A stretch of DNA of 38,674 nucleotides from Mycobacterium sp. (lineage in GTDB: Bacteria > Actinomycetota > Actinomycetes > Mycobacteriales > Mycobacteriaceae), in NCBI GenBank assembly GCA_003987775.1, contig RXJD01000082.1, forward strand, positions 1 through 38,674. The letters are read 5' to 3'. Positions within the stretch are counted from its first letter, which is position 1. Every line of letters starts with the position of its first letter. Shown piece by piece: positions 25,051 to 32,929 of this stretch. The notes beneath the pieces were generated by a model. That model was not told where the DNA came from. It did not search any database and saw only the letters and a list, made by a program, of their open reading frames with translations. The translations under genes were made by a program, and so were the position numbers.

Positions 25051-26703
25051 TCAACTTTCCTCTTTGATGGCAGATTGTGTTGTGGCAGAGCGATTCTCGG
25101 AGGCGTCGCCGCCGCCGTAGCGCAAACGCAGTTCGGTTTTGAGCACCTTCCCGGCGGGGTTGCGCGGCAAGGCGTCCACGATCTCGAGCGCCTTGGGGTG
25201 CTTGTACCGGGCGAGCCGCTCGGTCAGGTACTCATCTAGCTCTTCGATCCGGAGGTGGCCTTCCGTTACAGCGGCGACGGCAACCGGAACCTCGCCCCAC
25301 CGCGCGTCGGCCCGGCCGATCACCGCGACCTCGACGATGCGCTCGTGACTGGCCAGAACGTTCTCCACTTCGGCGCAGTAGATGTTCTCCCCGCCGGAGA
25401 TGATCATGTCTTTTTTCCGGTCGACCACCCACACGTAGCCCTCGGCGTCCATCCGGACCAGGTCGCCGGAATGGAACCAGCCGCCGGCGAACGCCTCCGC
25501 GGTGGCCCCCGGATTGTTCCAGTAGCCACTCATCAATGTCGGTGCGCGGTAGACGATTTCACCGACCTCGCCGACCGGCACGTCGTTCATGTTGTCATCG
25601 ACGACGCGGGCGGCGACCGTCGGGATCACCCGGCCGACCGATCCCCGCTTACGGATGGCGTCGTCGCCGAGCAGCATGCAGGTCACCGGCGACATCTCGG
25701 TCTGGCCGAACGCGGCCAGGATCTGGGTGCCCGGAAAAATCTCGGACATCTGACGCAGCAACACATCTGGCGCCGGTGCGGCGCCCCATGACATCACTCG
25801 CAACCGCAGGTCGCGCGGCCGTGCCTGCTGCTCGGCGCACACCGCCTGCCACTGCGCGGGAACCAGGAATATGCCGGTGACCTTCTCGGCTTCCAGCACG
25901 TCGAGGAGCTGGCCGGGTTCGAACGCGCCGAGCGGATAGATCACGGTCGGCAGACCGAGCAGCATCCCGGACAGCATGTTGCCGATGCCGGCGATGTGGA
26001 ACAACGGGACGCCGATGAAGCCGACGTCGTGGTTGAGGTCGACACCGCTGGTGTACAGCATGGTCATGGTCTGGCCGGTGAGATTGGCATGGGTGAGCAC
26101 CGCACCCTTGGGCCGTCCGGTGGTGCCCGACGTGTACATGATCAGCGCCGGAGAGTCGTTGGGGATGTCCACCGCAGCGGGCGTATCGCCCGCCTCATTC
26201 ATAAGGTCTTCATAGAAGAGGACGTCGTCGGCGGAGGTGTCTCCCGCGACGACAACGGTGTCCAGCAGTGGAGCGATGTTCCGGACGCCGGTGGCCACCG
26301 GCGCGAGGACCGCCTCGGTGACCACCACCCGCGCCCCGCTGTCCTCGACCAGGAAGGCGATCTCGGCGGGGGTGAGCCGGAAGTTCAGCGGCACGGCGAT
26401 CGCGCCCAGCATGTTGGCGGCCAGCACCGACTCGACGAACTCGGGGCGGTTGAGCATCAACACCATCACCCGGTCGCCGGGGCCGACGCCGCGGCGGCTC
26501 AGCGCGCCGGCCAGCGCGGTGACGCGACGCGTGAGGTCCGCCCAGGTCAGCGTGCGGCCCAGGAACCGCAGCGCCGGAGCGCCCGGCTGCATCATCGCGT
26601 GCCGCTCGAGCTGGTTCACCCAGTTCTGGCGGCGAGCACGATACGGCTGCTCGAGCGCTTCGGTGTGGGCCTGCATCGGTTGGCCGGCCAATTGGGCGGT
26701 CAA
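25051..26703 (-). CDS. fadD5: FadD5, fatty-acyl-CoA/AMP ligase
   Basis: This 550-residue adenylate-forming enzyme activates fatty acids with ATP and CoA. The P-loop-like motif is YTSGTTGRPKGAV (about 190-202). Other family motifs are AAFGQTEMSPV, the hinge WFHSGDLVRMDAEGYVWVVDRKKDMI and the catalytic lysine near the C-terminus in LPRNPAGKVLKTEL. As the first gene of mce1 it links import to activation and recycling of lipids such as those released from mycolates. The start is TTG at 26703, preceded by AGGGAAGG and matching the MTAQLA start I recall for Rv0166. A sigma-70-like promoter and a palindrome lie upstream, opposite mce1R. Confidence 0.95.
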   Translation of the reverse strand: MTAQLAGQPMQAHTEALEQPYRARRQNWVNQLERHAMMQPGAPALRFLGRTLTWADLTRRVTALAGALSRRGVGPGDRVMVLMLNRPEFVESVLAANMLGAIAVPLNFRLTPAEIAFLVEDSGARVVVTEAVLAPVATGVRNIAPLLDTVVVAGDTSADDVLFYEDLMNEAGDTPAAVDIPNDSPALIMYTSGTTGRPKGAVLTHANLTGQTMTMLYTSGVDLNHDVGFIGVPLFHIAGIGNMLSGMLLGLPTVIYPLGAFEPGQLLDVLEAEKVTGIFLVPAQWQAVCAEQQARPRDLRLRVMSWGAAPAPDVLLRQMSEIFPGTQILAAFGQTEMSPVTCMLLGDDAIRKRGSVGRVIPTVAARVVDDNMNDVPVGEVGEIVYRAPTLMSGYWNNPGATAEAFAGGWFHSGDLVRMDAEGYVWVVDRKKDMIISGGENIYCAEVENVLASHERIVEVAVIGRADARWGEVPVAVAAVTEGHLRIEELDEYLTERLARYKHPKALEIVDALPRNPAGKVLKTELRLRYGGGDASENRSATTQSAIKEES

Positions 26704-26752
26704 TATGCCTTCCCTTCACTTGCGCACCGCTTGCGTCAGGCTGATATTTGAT

Positions 26753-26764
26753 AAAACATGTGTT
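26753..26764. promoter_or_regulatory. Candidate Mce1R operator
   Basis: The 12-bp imperfect palindrome AAAACATGTGTT (five of six pairs match) lies just downstream of the predicted fadD5 transcription start, a classic repressor position. Mce1R is the divergent GntR-family regulator that represses mce1 in M. tuberculosis. The match to an actual Mce1R site is inferred, not known to me. Confidence 0.45.
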
Positions 26765-26773
26765 GTCTGGGTC

Positions 26774-26802
26774 ACATTAACGGCCGCTGAGGTCGCTAAC
26801 AA
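26774..26802 (-). promoter_or_regulatory. Putative mce1 operon promoter upstream of fadD5
   Basis: Reading the minus strand, TTGTTA (26797-26802) and TAATGT (26774-26779) are 17 bases apart, a good sigma-70-like promoter. Transcription would start near 26767, leaving a leader of about 64 nt before the TTG start of fadD5. Confidence 0.55.
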
Positions 26803-26846
26803 GCCCTAAGCCACGACTTGAGCCAATACCGCAATGCCGCTGAAAG

Positions 26847-26859
26847 GGCCTGGCAGGCC
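26847..26859. promoter_or_regulatory. Inverted repeat at the mce1R start
   Basis: GGCCTG-G-CAGGCC is a perfect 6-bp inverted repeat ending two bases before the GTG of mce1R. It could be an autoregulatory operator or a hairpin limiting ribosome access. Evidence is only the symmetry and position. Confidence 0.35.
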
Positions 26860-26861
26860 AC

Positions 26862-27557
26862 GTGAATGCACCTTTATCGGCTACACCTCGACGGCGCCGG
26901 CCGCTGCGCCGGGCCCAGCTCTCCGATGAGGTCGCCGGGCACCTGCGGACCGCGATCATGTCGGGGACGCTGCGTCCCGGCACCTTCATCCGTCTCGACG
27001 AGACCGCCGCACAGCTCGGTGTGAGCATCACGCCGGTGCGCGAGGCCCTGCTGAAGCTGCGCGGCGAGGGCATGGTGCAGCTGGAGCCGCATCGCGGTCA
27101 CGTGGTGCTGCCGCTGACCCGGCAGGACATCGACGACATCTTCTGGTTGCAGGCGACCATCGCCCGGGAATTGGCCGTCGCCGCCACCGAGCGCATCACC
27201 GAACGGGAGCTGGCGGAACTCGAGCGCATCAACGACCTGCTGGCGACGGCCGTCGGCCATGGCGACACGGAGGCGATCGCCTCGCTGGAGTTCTCCTTCC
27301 ACCGGGTGTTCAACCAGGCGAGCGGACGGATCAAGCTGTCCTGGTTCCTGCTCAACGCCGCCCGCTACATGCCCGCGCAGCTGTACGCCGCCGATCCGGT
27401 GTGGGGTGAGTCCACCGTCGACAACCACCGCCGGTTGATCGCCGCACTGCGCAACCGTGACGCGGTTGCGGTGGTCGAACACACGGTCTGGCAGTTCACC
27501 GATGCCGCCCGCCGGCTCACCGAGGCGCTGGACCGGACGGGGATCTTCGCCTCGTAG
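26862..27557 (+). CDS. mce1R: Mce1R, GntR/FCD-family repressor of mce1
   Basis: This 231-residue regulator has a winged helix-turn-helix (about 18-83, with LDETAAQLGVSITPVREALLKL) and an FCD ligand-binding domain (about 90-220). His147, His189 and His207 are likely metal ligands, as in FadR-type FCD proteins. In M. tuberculosis the ortholog Rv0165c represses mce1 and responds to lipid ligands. GTG at 26862 is the first in-frame start; no strong ribosome-binding site is adjacent, the nearest being AAAGGG 13 nt upstream. The gene diverges from fadD5 with 158 nt between starts. It ends 5 nt from the convergent SRPBCC gene. Confidence 0.93.
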   Translation: MNAPLSATPRRRRPLRRAQLSDEVAGHLRTAIMSGTLRPGTFIRLDETAAQLGVSITPVREALLKLRGEGMVQLEPHRGHVVLPLTRQDIDDIFWLQATIARELAVAATERITERELAELERINDLLATAVGHGDTEAIASLEFSFHRVFNQASGRIKLSWFLLNAARYMPAQLYAADPVWGESTVDNHRRLIAALRNRDAVAVVEHTVWQFTDAARRLTEALDRTGIFAS

Positions 27558-27562
27558 TTGGG

Positions 27563-28033
27563 TTAGCCGGCCAGTTGCTCGGCGCGCTGCTTGACGTTGG
27601 CAGCCAGTTGGTCCAGCACGTTGCCCAACAGCATCTTCACCATGGGCGCGGGTACCGGCATGCTGGGCTCGACGTCGATGTCGACGGTGAGCAGGCTGTT
27701 GACGCCGGTGGCCACGACGCTGAAGAGCTGCTCCTGCTTGGCGAACAGGTCCCCCTGCTGCATCACGGTCTGAATCTGGTTCTCACCCGGGTAGTACACC
27801 GCGTGGATATAGACGCCTTCGAAACCGTTGACGTTGGTGTCGAGGCGGACCTGGCTGGGGCGGCCGTCGTCGTAGCGCGCGAGGATCCAGGCGCCTTTGA
27901 CGCCTTCATTCCATTCCGGGTAGCGCTCGATGTCGGAAACGATGCCCATGATGGAGTCTGCGTGGGCGTCGACCTCGACTGTCTTGCTCATAACTGCCAT
28001 TGGCGAAGCATACGTGCGCCCGCGGGCGCTCAA
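27563..28033 (-). CDS. SRPBCC (START-like) lipid-binding protein (Rv0164-like)
   Basis: This 156-residue protein of the SRPBCC/polyketide cyclase superfamily, a helix-grip fold with a cavity for hydrophobic ligands, contains DIERYPEWNEGVKGAW and the C-terminal long helix ending KQRAEQLAG. It resembles Rv0164 (TB18.5). TTG at 28033 overlaps the thioesterase stop as TTGA, and the extra N-terminal residues (YASPMAVMSKT) align with what I recall of Rv0164. ATG at 28000 is the conservative alternative, giving 145 residues. It is translated after the thioesterase gene and may bind or handle the same acyl compounds. Ligand unknown. Confidence 0.88.
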   Translation of the reverse strand: MSARGRTYASPMAVMSKTVEVDAHADSIMGIVSDIERYPEWNEGVKGAWILARYDDGRPSQVRLDTNVNGFEGVYIHAVYYPGENQIQTVMQQGDLFAKQEQLFSVVATGVNSLLTVDIDVEPSMPVPAPMVKMLLGNVLDQLAANVKQRAEQLAG

Positions 28034-28497
28034 TCAATGACGGCGTTGGACAACAGAGAGCGGATGGCGCCGGGAATCGGGACCGGTCGGCGGCTGCCGC
28101 GATCGACGTAAACATGCACCCAGTGCCCCAGTGCGGCGATGGGCACAGGCGCGTCGTCGTCGCCCTGATCCGCCTTGAAGACGCCGAGGCGGTACGTGAC
28201 GCTGCTGCGGCCCAGCCGGGTCACCGCCAGACCCACCGCGAGACGCTCGGGGAACGCCAGCTCGGCGAAATAGCGACAGCCCGATTCCGCGACGATGCCC
28301 AGCTCGGGAATGGTGAGCGGGTCGACGCCGGCTTCGGTGGCGATCCAGGCGTTGATCGCGGTGTCGAACAGTTGGTAGTAGACGGCATTGTTGAGGTGGC
28401 CGAACATGTCGTTATCGGCCCAGCGGGTGAGCACCGGCCACAGCACCGGGAAGTCGGCGCTGGTGAGGCCATCCGGGGCGGCTGGCATTGAGCTCAT
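28030..28497 (-). CDS. Hotdog-fold acyl-CoA thioesterase (Rv0163-like)
   Basis: This 155-residue protein of the 4HBT/YbgC hotdog family hydrolyses acyl-CoA thioesters. The catalytic helix region is RWADNDMFGHLNNAVYYQLFD, with the Asp-x-Asp/Asn-x-x-Gly-His pattern of the family. I chose ATG at 28497 (MSSMPAA); the frame is open to 28557 but that part lies over adhE1. ATG at 28488 is also possible. It is coupled to the downstream SRPBCC gene by a TTGA overlap and is divergent from adhE1 with only 14 nt between start codons. Substrate chain length cannot be read from the sequence. Confidence 0.88.
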   Translation of the reverse strand: MSSMPAAPDGLTSADFPVLWPVLTRWADNDMFGHLNNAVYYQLFDTAINAWIATEAGVDPLTIPELGIVAESGCRYFAELAFPERLAVGLAVTRLGRSSVTYRLGVFKADQGDDDAPVPIAALGHWVHVYVDRGSRRPVPIPGAIRSLLSNAVID

Positions 28498-28511
28498 GGT
28501 TGTATTCCAAC

Positions 28512-29612
28512 ATGATTCAGATCCGCGGCGCGGTGCTGGAACGTATCGGTGCGCCACGCCCCTATGCGCGGTCGCTGCCCATCAGCATCTCCGATCTCGA
28601 CCTGCAGGACCCTGGCCCGGGCGAAGTGCTGGTCCGCATCGAGGCGGCGGGGGTGTGCCACTCGGATCTGTCGGTGGTCGACGGCAACCGGGTGCGGCCG
28701 GTGCCGATGTTGCTGGGTCACGAAGCGGCGGGCATCGTCGAAGCGCTCGGCGACGACGTGGACGATCTGCGGATCGGTCAGCGGGTGGTGCTGGTGTTCC
28801 TGCCCCGGTGCGGCCACTGCCCCGCCTGCGCCACCGAAGGCCTGACACCGTGCCAGCCTGGCAGCGCCGCCAACAACGCGGGGACGCTGCTCGGTGGCGG
28901 CCTCCGCCTGAGCCGAGACGGCGGCCCTGTGTATCACCATCTCGGCGTCTCGGGCTTCGCCACGCACGCGGTGGTCAATCGGGCCAGTGCCGTTGCCGTG
29001 CCCGACGATGTGCCTGCCGACGTGGCCGCGCTGCTCGGGTGTGCGGTGCTGACCGGGGGCGGCGCCGTACTCAATGTCGGCGACCCGCGACCGGGTCAGT
29101 CGGTCGCGGTGGTCGGACTCGGCGGCGTGGGGATGGCCGCCGTGATCACCGCGTTGACCTATGCCGGGGTCCGCGTCATCGGCGTCGACCAGGTACCCGA
29201 AAAGCTCCGCGCTGCAGAGGCTTTGGGCGCGCACGAGACGTACACTCCGGAGCAGGCCGAGGGCGTCAAGGCGGATGTGGTGGTGGAAGCCGTCGGCCAC
29301 CCCCGCGCGCTGGAGACCTCGATCGGGCTGACCGCCCCGGGCGGACGCACCGTCACCGTCGGGCTGCCCCGCCCGGACGCCCGGATCAGTGTGTCGCCGC
29401 TGGGTTTTGTCGCCGAGGGCAGGGCGCTGATCGGTAGTTACCTCGGGTCGGCGGTGCCCAGTCGCGACATCCCCCGCTTCGTGGCGCTGTGGCAGTCCGG
29501 CCGGTTGCCGGTGGAGTCGCTGGTGTCGTCGACGATCGCGTTGGACGACATCAACGAGGCGATGGACCACCTGGCCGACGGTACCGCAGTGCGCCAGCTG
29601 ATCAGGTTCTGA
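28512..29612 (+). CDS. adhE1: Zinc-type alcohol dehydrogenase AdhE1 (Rv0162c-like)
   Basis: This 366-residue medium-chain dehydrogenase oxidises alcohols with NAD(P). Catalytic zinc ligands are in AAGVCHSDL and LGHEAAG. The structural zinc lobe has four cysteines in C-x2-C-x2-C-x7-C (RCGHCPACATEGLTPC). The Rossmann motif is VVGLGGVGMAA. ATG at 28512 is preferred over TTG at 28488, which would overlap the divergent thioesterase start. The promoter must lie within the thioesterase gene or be nearly leaderless. It ends by overlapping the convergent HSL-type hydrolase by 11 nt. Ortholog of Rv0162c; physiological alcohol unknown. Confidence 0.93.
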   Translation: MIQIRGAVLERIGAPRPYARSLPISISDLDLQDPGPGEVLVRIEAAGVCHSDLSVVDGNRVRPVPMLLGHEAAGIVEALGDDVDDLRIGQRVVLVFLPRCGHCPACATEGLTPCQPGSAANNAGTLLGGGLRLSRDGGPVYHHLGVSGFATHAVVNRASAVAVPDDVPADVAALLGCAVLTGGGAVLNVGDPRPGQSVAVVGLGGVGMAAVITALTYAGVRVIGVDQVPEKLRAAEALGAHETYTPEQAEGVKADVVVEAVGHPRALETSIGLTAPGGRTVTVGLPRPDARISVSPLGFVAEGRALIGSYLGSAVPSRDIPRFVALWQSGRLPVESLVSSTIALDDINEAMDHLADGTAVRQLIRF

Positions 29613-30522
29613 AGGCCGCCGACAGCGCTGCGCCCTGCAGGGCGAACAGCCGCCGCGACGCTGCCCAGTCGGGAAGCAGCGAGTCGAATCCGTGACAGGC
29701 GCCGGAGAATACGTGCAGTTCCGTCGGCACCCCGGCCTGCCGCAGCCGCTGTGCGTACTCCACCGCCTCGTCCCGGAACGGATCGATCTCGGCGCAGGTG
29801 ATCAGGGCCGGCGCCAGGCCGGCCAGGTTGTCCCGCCGGGCCGGCGCAGCCGCGGGCGACGGTTCTTGCCCGGCCAGGTAGTGCTGCCACATGAGATCAG
29901 CCCCTTCGCCGTCGAAAGCAGGCGTCCAACGAAATTCGGTTCGCGAGGCGGTGGGCCGGTCGTCGAGCACCGGCTGGTGCAGCAGCTGGAAGACCACCGG
30001 CGGCAATTCGCCGTCGGCTGCGCCGTGCGCCAGGCACGCGGCCAGCGCGCCACCGGCACTGCTGCCTGCCACTGCAATCCGGTCCGGATCGATGCCCAGC
30101 TGAAATACGTTGCAAGACAGCCATTCCAGCACGCTCCTGGCATCGTCGAGCGCCGCCGGGAAGGGGTGTTCGGGTGCGAGGCGATAGTCCACCGACACCA
30201 CCGAACACCGGGCACGGCGGGCCAGTTCCAAGCACTGCCGGTGGTCGGTGTCGAGGTTGCCGAGCGCGAAACCGCCTGCGTGGCAATAGACGACGGCCGG
30301 CGCCGGCGCCGTACCGCCGCGGTAGACGCGCACCGGCACCTCACCGGCGACCGCCCGGTCGATGCACACCCCGGCGGTGTCCGGGCGCGCTTCGGAGCGA
30401 CGCTGGTTCATCGACTCCCGGATCAGGGGTATGGCTTCGGCGGTGAACACCGTTCGGTTGACCGCGACGGCACGCAGCGACGGGTCGAGGCGCTCGCCGA
30501 AACTCACCGGATCTGTAGGCAT
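29602..30522 (-). CDS. HSL-type alpha/beta hydrolase (esterase/lipase)
   Basis: This 306-residue esterase belongs to the hormone-sensitive-lipase group. The oxyanion motif is HAGGF (residues 81-85, where HGGGF is usual), the nucleophile elbow is GSSAGG (Ser155, usual GDSAGG), the acid lies in EIDPFRDEA and the base in CHGFDS. DYRLAPEHPFP is a family hallmark. ATG at 30522 overlaps the SDR 3' end by 19 nt. It is the last gene of the accessory operon and overlaps the convergent adhE1 by 11 nt. It probably hydrolyses a short acyl ester or lactone in the same pathway; this is inference from context. I do not recall it at this locus in H37Rv. Confidence 0.9.
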   Translation of the reverse strand: MPTDPVSFGERLDPSLRAVAVNRTVFTAEAIPLIRESMNQRRSEARPDTAGVCIDRAVAGEVPVRVYRGGTAPAPAVVYCHAGGFALGNLDTDHRQCLELARRARCSVVSVDYRLAPEHPFPAALDDARSVLEWLSCNVFQLGIDPDRIAVAGSSAGGALAACLAHGAADGELPPVVFQLLHQPVLDDRPTASRTEFRWTPAFDGEGADLMWQHYLAGQEPSPAAAPARRDNLAGLAPALITCAEIDPFRDEAVEYAQRLRQAGVPTELHVFSGACHGFDSLLPDWAASRRLFALQGAALSAAFRT

Positions 30523-31226
30523 TGCCCACCGTCGACGACGAGCTCGGACCCGGTGATGAACGACGCCTCGTCGGATACCAGAAACGCTACCGCATCGGCG
30601 ATTTCGGCGGGCCGGCCCAGCCGGCCGAACATCGCCACCGCGGCCAGTCGCTGCTGGATGGCGTCATCGAGCATCGGGGTGGCGATCGGACCCGGGAAGA
30701 CCGCGTTGACGCGGATGCCGGCCGGCGCGAGTTCGGCCGCGGCGGTCTGGGTCAGGCCGCGCAGCGCCCACTTCGCCGAGCCATAGGCGCAATGTTGCGG
30801 GAACGGCCTGATCGCTCCGGTGCTGCAGATGTTGACGATCGCTGCGCCCTCGGCCACGCGCAGGTGTTCCAGCGCGGCCTGGATACCCAGGAATGCGCCC
30901 AGACAGTTGACCCGCCAGGACTTCTCGAAATCCGCGGCGGTCTCGTCGGCCAATGCGGCGCGGTGCAGCACACCGGCGTTGTTCACTAGCGTGGACAGTC
31001 CCCCGAATCGCCGGACAGCGGCGCCGACGGCCGCGTCCCAGTGTTGGGCATCGGTGACGTCCATCGGTATCGCCAGCACACCCAACCCGTCTGTTGCAGC
31101 GTCGAGTTCGTCGCCCCGCACGTCGCACGCCGCCACCTGGTAGCCCTTGCCGAGAAGTCTCCGCACAATCGCCCCGCCCTGACCCCCTGCGGCGCCCGTG
31201 ACCAGTGCCACCTTGGTGCTGCTCAC
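30504..31226 (-). CDS. Short-chain dehydrogenase/reductase
   Basis: This 240-residue classical SDR has the cofactor motif TGAAGGQGG near the N-terminus, NNAG at about 82-85, catalytic Ser135 and the YxxxK pair Tyr148 and Lys152 (YGSAK). The Asp of CDVRGDE after the second strand suggests NAD(H) preference. GTG at 31226 overlaps the aldolase stop as GTGA, which fixes the start although the frame stays open to 31976. It is coupled with the aldolase upstream and the HSL hydrolase downstream. It likely oxidises an alcohol formed by the P450 or by aldol cleavage; substrate unknown. Confidence 0.92.
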   Translation of the reverse strand: MSSTKVALVTGAAGGQGGAIVRRLLGKGYQVAACDVRGDELDAATDGLGVLAIPMDVTDAQHWDAAVGAAVRRFGGLSTLVNNAGVLHRAALADETAADFEKSWRVNCLGAFLGIQAALEHLRVAEGAAIVNICSTGAIRPFPQHCAYGSAKWALRGLTQTAAAELAPAGIRVNAVFPGPIATPMLDDAIQQRLAAVAMFGRLGRPAEIADAVAFLVSDEASFITGSELVVDGGQCLQIR

Positions 31227-31963
31227 TCGGCCGTCGCCTCGCGTAGGTGTTCCGCGGCGCCCCGGCGCAGCGCATACGATTCGGAGGCGAGGGTGATCAT
31301 CTGAAAACCCAACTGCGCCAGCCTCTTCCCGGTCAAGCCGTCGCTGGCATGGATTCCGGTGACCAGTCCGGCGTCGGTGGCGACCCGGTGGATGCGGCCG
31401 ATGGCCTGCAGAACGCGGTCGTTGCGCGTCGCCCCCGCCACATCGGTGCCCATCGAAATCGCCAGATCGGCCGGTCCAATGTAGATTCCGGTCAGGCCGT
31501 CGACCGCGCAGATGTCCTCGATACCGGAAACCGCTGCGGCCGTTTCGATCATGGCGAAGACGGCGGCCCTGGCCGCCAGCGCGGCGGGGTCGTGGCCGAG
31601 GCTCGCCCGCAGCGGGCCGAAGCTGCGAATGCCGGCCGGCGGGTAGCGGGTGGCAGCCACTGCCGCGGCGGCCTGCTCGGCCGACTCGATCATCGCGATG
31701 ATCACCGCGTCCGCCCCGGCATCGAGCACTCGGCCGATGGGAGCCGAGTCTGCATTGGGCAACCGGACCGCGGTGGCGATCGGGACGTGCTCGAGGTGCC
31801 GCAGCATGGCAGCCACCGCAGCATCGTCGAGATAGCCGTGCTGGGCGTCGAATCCGACATAGTCGTAGCCGGCGCGGGCGAACTCCTCGGGCCCGATCAG
31901 CGTGGGGCCGGTGACCCAACCACCCCAGAGGGGCGTGCGACCGCCCTGCTGCAGGACGCTCAT
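31223..31963 (-). CDS. HpcH/HpaI family aldolase
   Basis: This 246-residue class II (metal-dependent) aldolase fits the 2-keto-3-deoxy-sugar-acid/4-hydroxy-2-oxoheptanedioate aldolase family, which splits hydroxy-keto acids into pyruvate and an aldehyde. Visible motifs are FDAQHGYLDD (general base region), FAMIET with the metal-binding Glu and GIYIGPADLAISMG with the metal-binding Asp. ATG at 31963 overlaps the MDR dehydrogenase stop as ATGA. An aldolase between two dehydrogenases and behind a P450 suggests carbon-carbon cleavage in a degradation route. Exact substrate cannot be inferred. Confidence 0.9.
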   Translation of the reverse strand: MSVLQQGGRTPLWGGWVTGPTLIGPEEFARAGYDYVGFDAQHGYLDDAAVAAMLRHLEHVPIATAVRLPNADSAPIGRVLDAGADAVIIAMIESAEQAAAAVAATRYPPAGIRSFGPLRASLGHDPAALAARAAVFAMIETAAAVSGIEDICAVDGLTGIYIGPADLAISMGTDVAGATRNDRVLQAIGRIHRVATDAGLVTGIHASDGLTGKRLAQLGFQMITLASESYALRRGAAEHLREATAE

Positions 31964-32928
31964 CCGGCGATCGCAATCTTCACGCGTGCGGGGTCGGGGC
32001 GACACGCCAACTCGAATGCCGCTTGCACGTCGTCGACGGCGAAGGTGTGGGTCAAGTATGTGCCGAGCAGGTCGGGATGCTCGGTGGCGAACTTGCCGGC
32101 CAGCTCCAGCATTCGCCGCCGGTCCAGTGTCACACCGGATTTCAGCGTCAGGTTGTTGCGCAGCAGGGCACGCATGTCGATGGGGTACGCGTCGTCGTCG
32201 GCGACGCCGAAGTAGAACACGGTGCCACCCGGGGCGGCGGCGCCGATGGCGTGCCCCAGGGTGGCCACCTGATGACCGACCGCCTCGACGACCACGTCCG
32301 CCCGGTCGCCGGCCGCGAGCTGACTTACCCACCGGTCACTGGTGGCCCGCACCGCGTCGTCGACACCGTAGGTGCCCGAGAGGTTTTCGCGGTCGACGGG
32401 GTCGATCCCAGTGACGCGCCGGGCTCCGGCGGCTTTGGCGACGTAGGAGAACAGCAGCCCGATCGATCCCTGTCCGATGATCGCCACGTGCCGGCCGGTG
32501 AGCTCCGGAAGTTGCTCGCAGGCATACAGCACGCAGGCCAGTGGCTGTAGACCGACTGCCTGCGCCGGCGTCAGCGCCGCGTCGTAGGGCGCCAGGCCGT
32601 CACCGTCGCTGACGACGTATTGCATCAGGCCGTCGAATCCGGAGGCCCACCCGACGACCAGGTCGCCGGGGCGGTGGTCGGGATGGCGGCTGGCGAGGAC
32701 TTCGCCGGCGACCTCGTGGATCGGAAAGCCGTCCTTCTCCGCGGCACTGCGACCGTCGTCACCGGGAAGGCGTCCCTTGGCGCCACGGAATCCGGGCAGG
32801 TCGCTGCCGCACACCCCGGCGGCCTGAAACCGCAGCAGCACCTGACGATCCGCGAGATCCCCGGCCGTCTTGTCCGGTATCGAGGTGCGCTGGAACTCAT
32901 ATGGCGCGACGATCCGGTAGGACCACAC
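31960..32928 (-). CDS. MDR-superfamily alcohol dehydrogenase-like protein
   Basis: This 322-residue medium-chain dehydrogenase keeps AAGVCGSDLPG (zinc Cys and its partners) and FPIHEVAGEVL, but the usual GHE is IHE. The four-cysteine structural zinc lobe is absent, which makes the protein shorter than AdhE1. The nucleotide site is IIGQGSIGLL. It resembles zinc-containing dehydrogenases of the threonine/sorbitol dehydrogenase type that lack structural zinc. GTG at 32928 is preceded by GGAGG (spacing 6) located in the 3' end of the P450 gene, with one nt between stop and start; a longer frame to 32997 would overlap the P450. Probably acts on the product of the P450. Confidence 0.9.
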   Translation of the reverse strand: MWSYRIVAPYEFQRTSIPDKTAGDLADRQVLLRFQAAGVCGSDLPGFRGAKGRLPGDDGRSAAEKDGFPIHEVAGEVLASRHPDHRPGDLVVGWASGFDGLMQYVVSDGDGLAPYDAALTPAQAVGLQPLACVLYACEQLPELTGRHVAIIGQGSIGLLFSYVAKAAGARRVTGIDPVDRENLSGTYGVDDAVRATSDRWVSQLAAGDRADVVVEAVGHQVATLGHAIGAAAPGGTVFYFGVADDDAYPIDMRALLRNNLTLKSGVTLDRRRMLELAGKFATEHPDLLGTYLTHTFAVDDVQAAFELACRPDPARVKIAIAG

Positions 32929-32929
32929 C

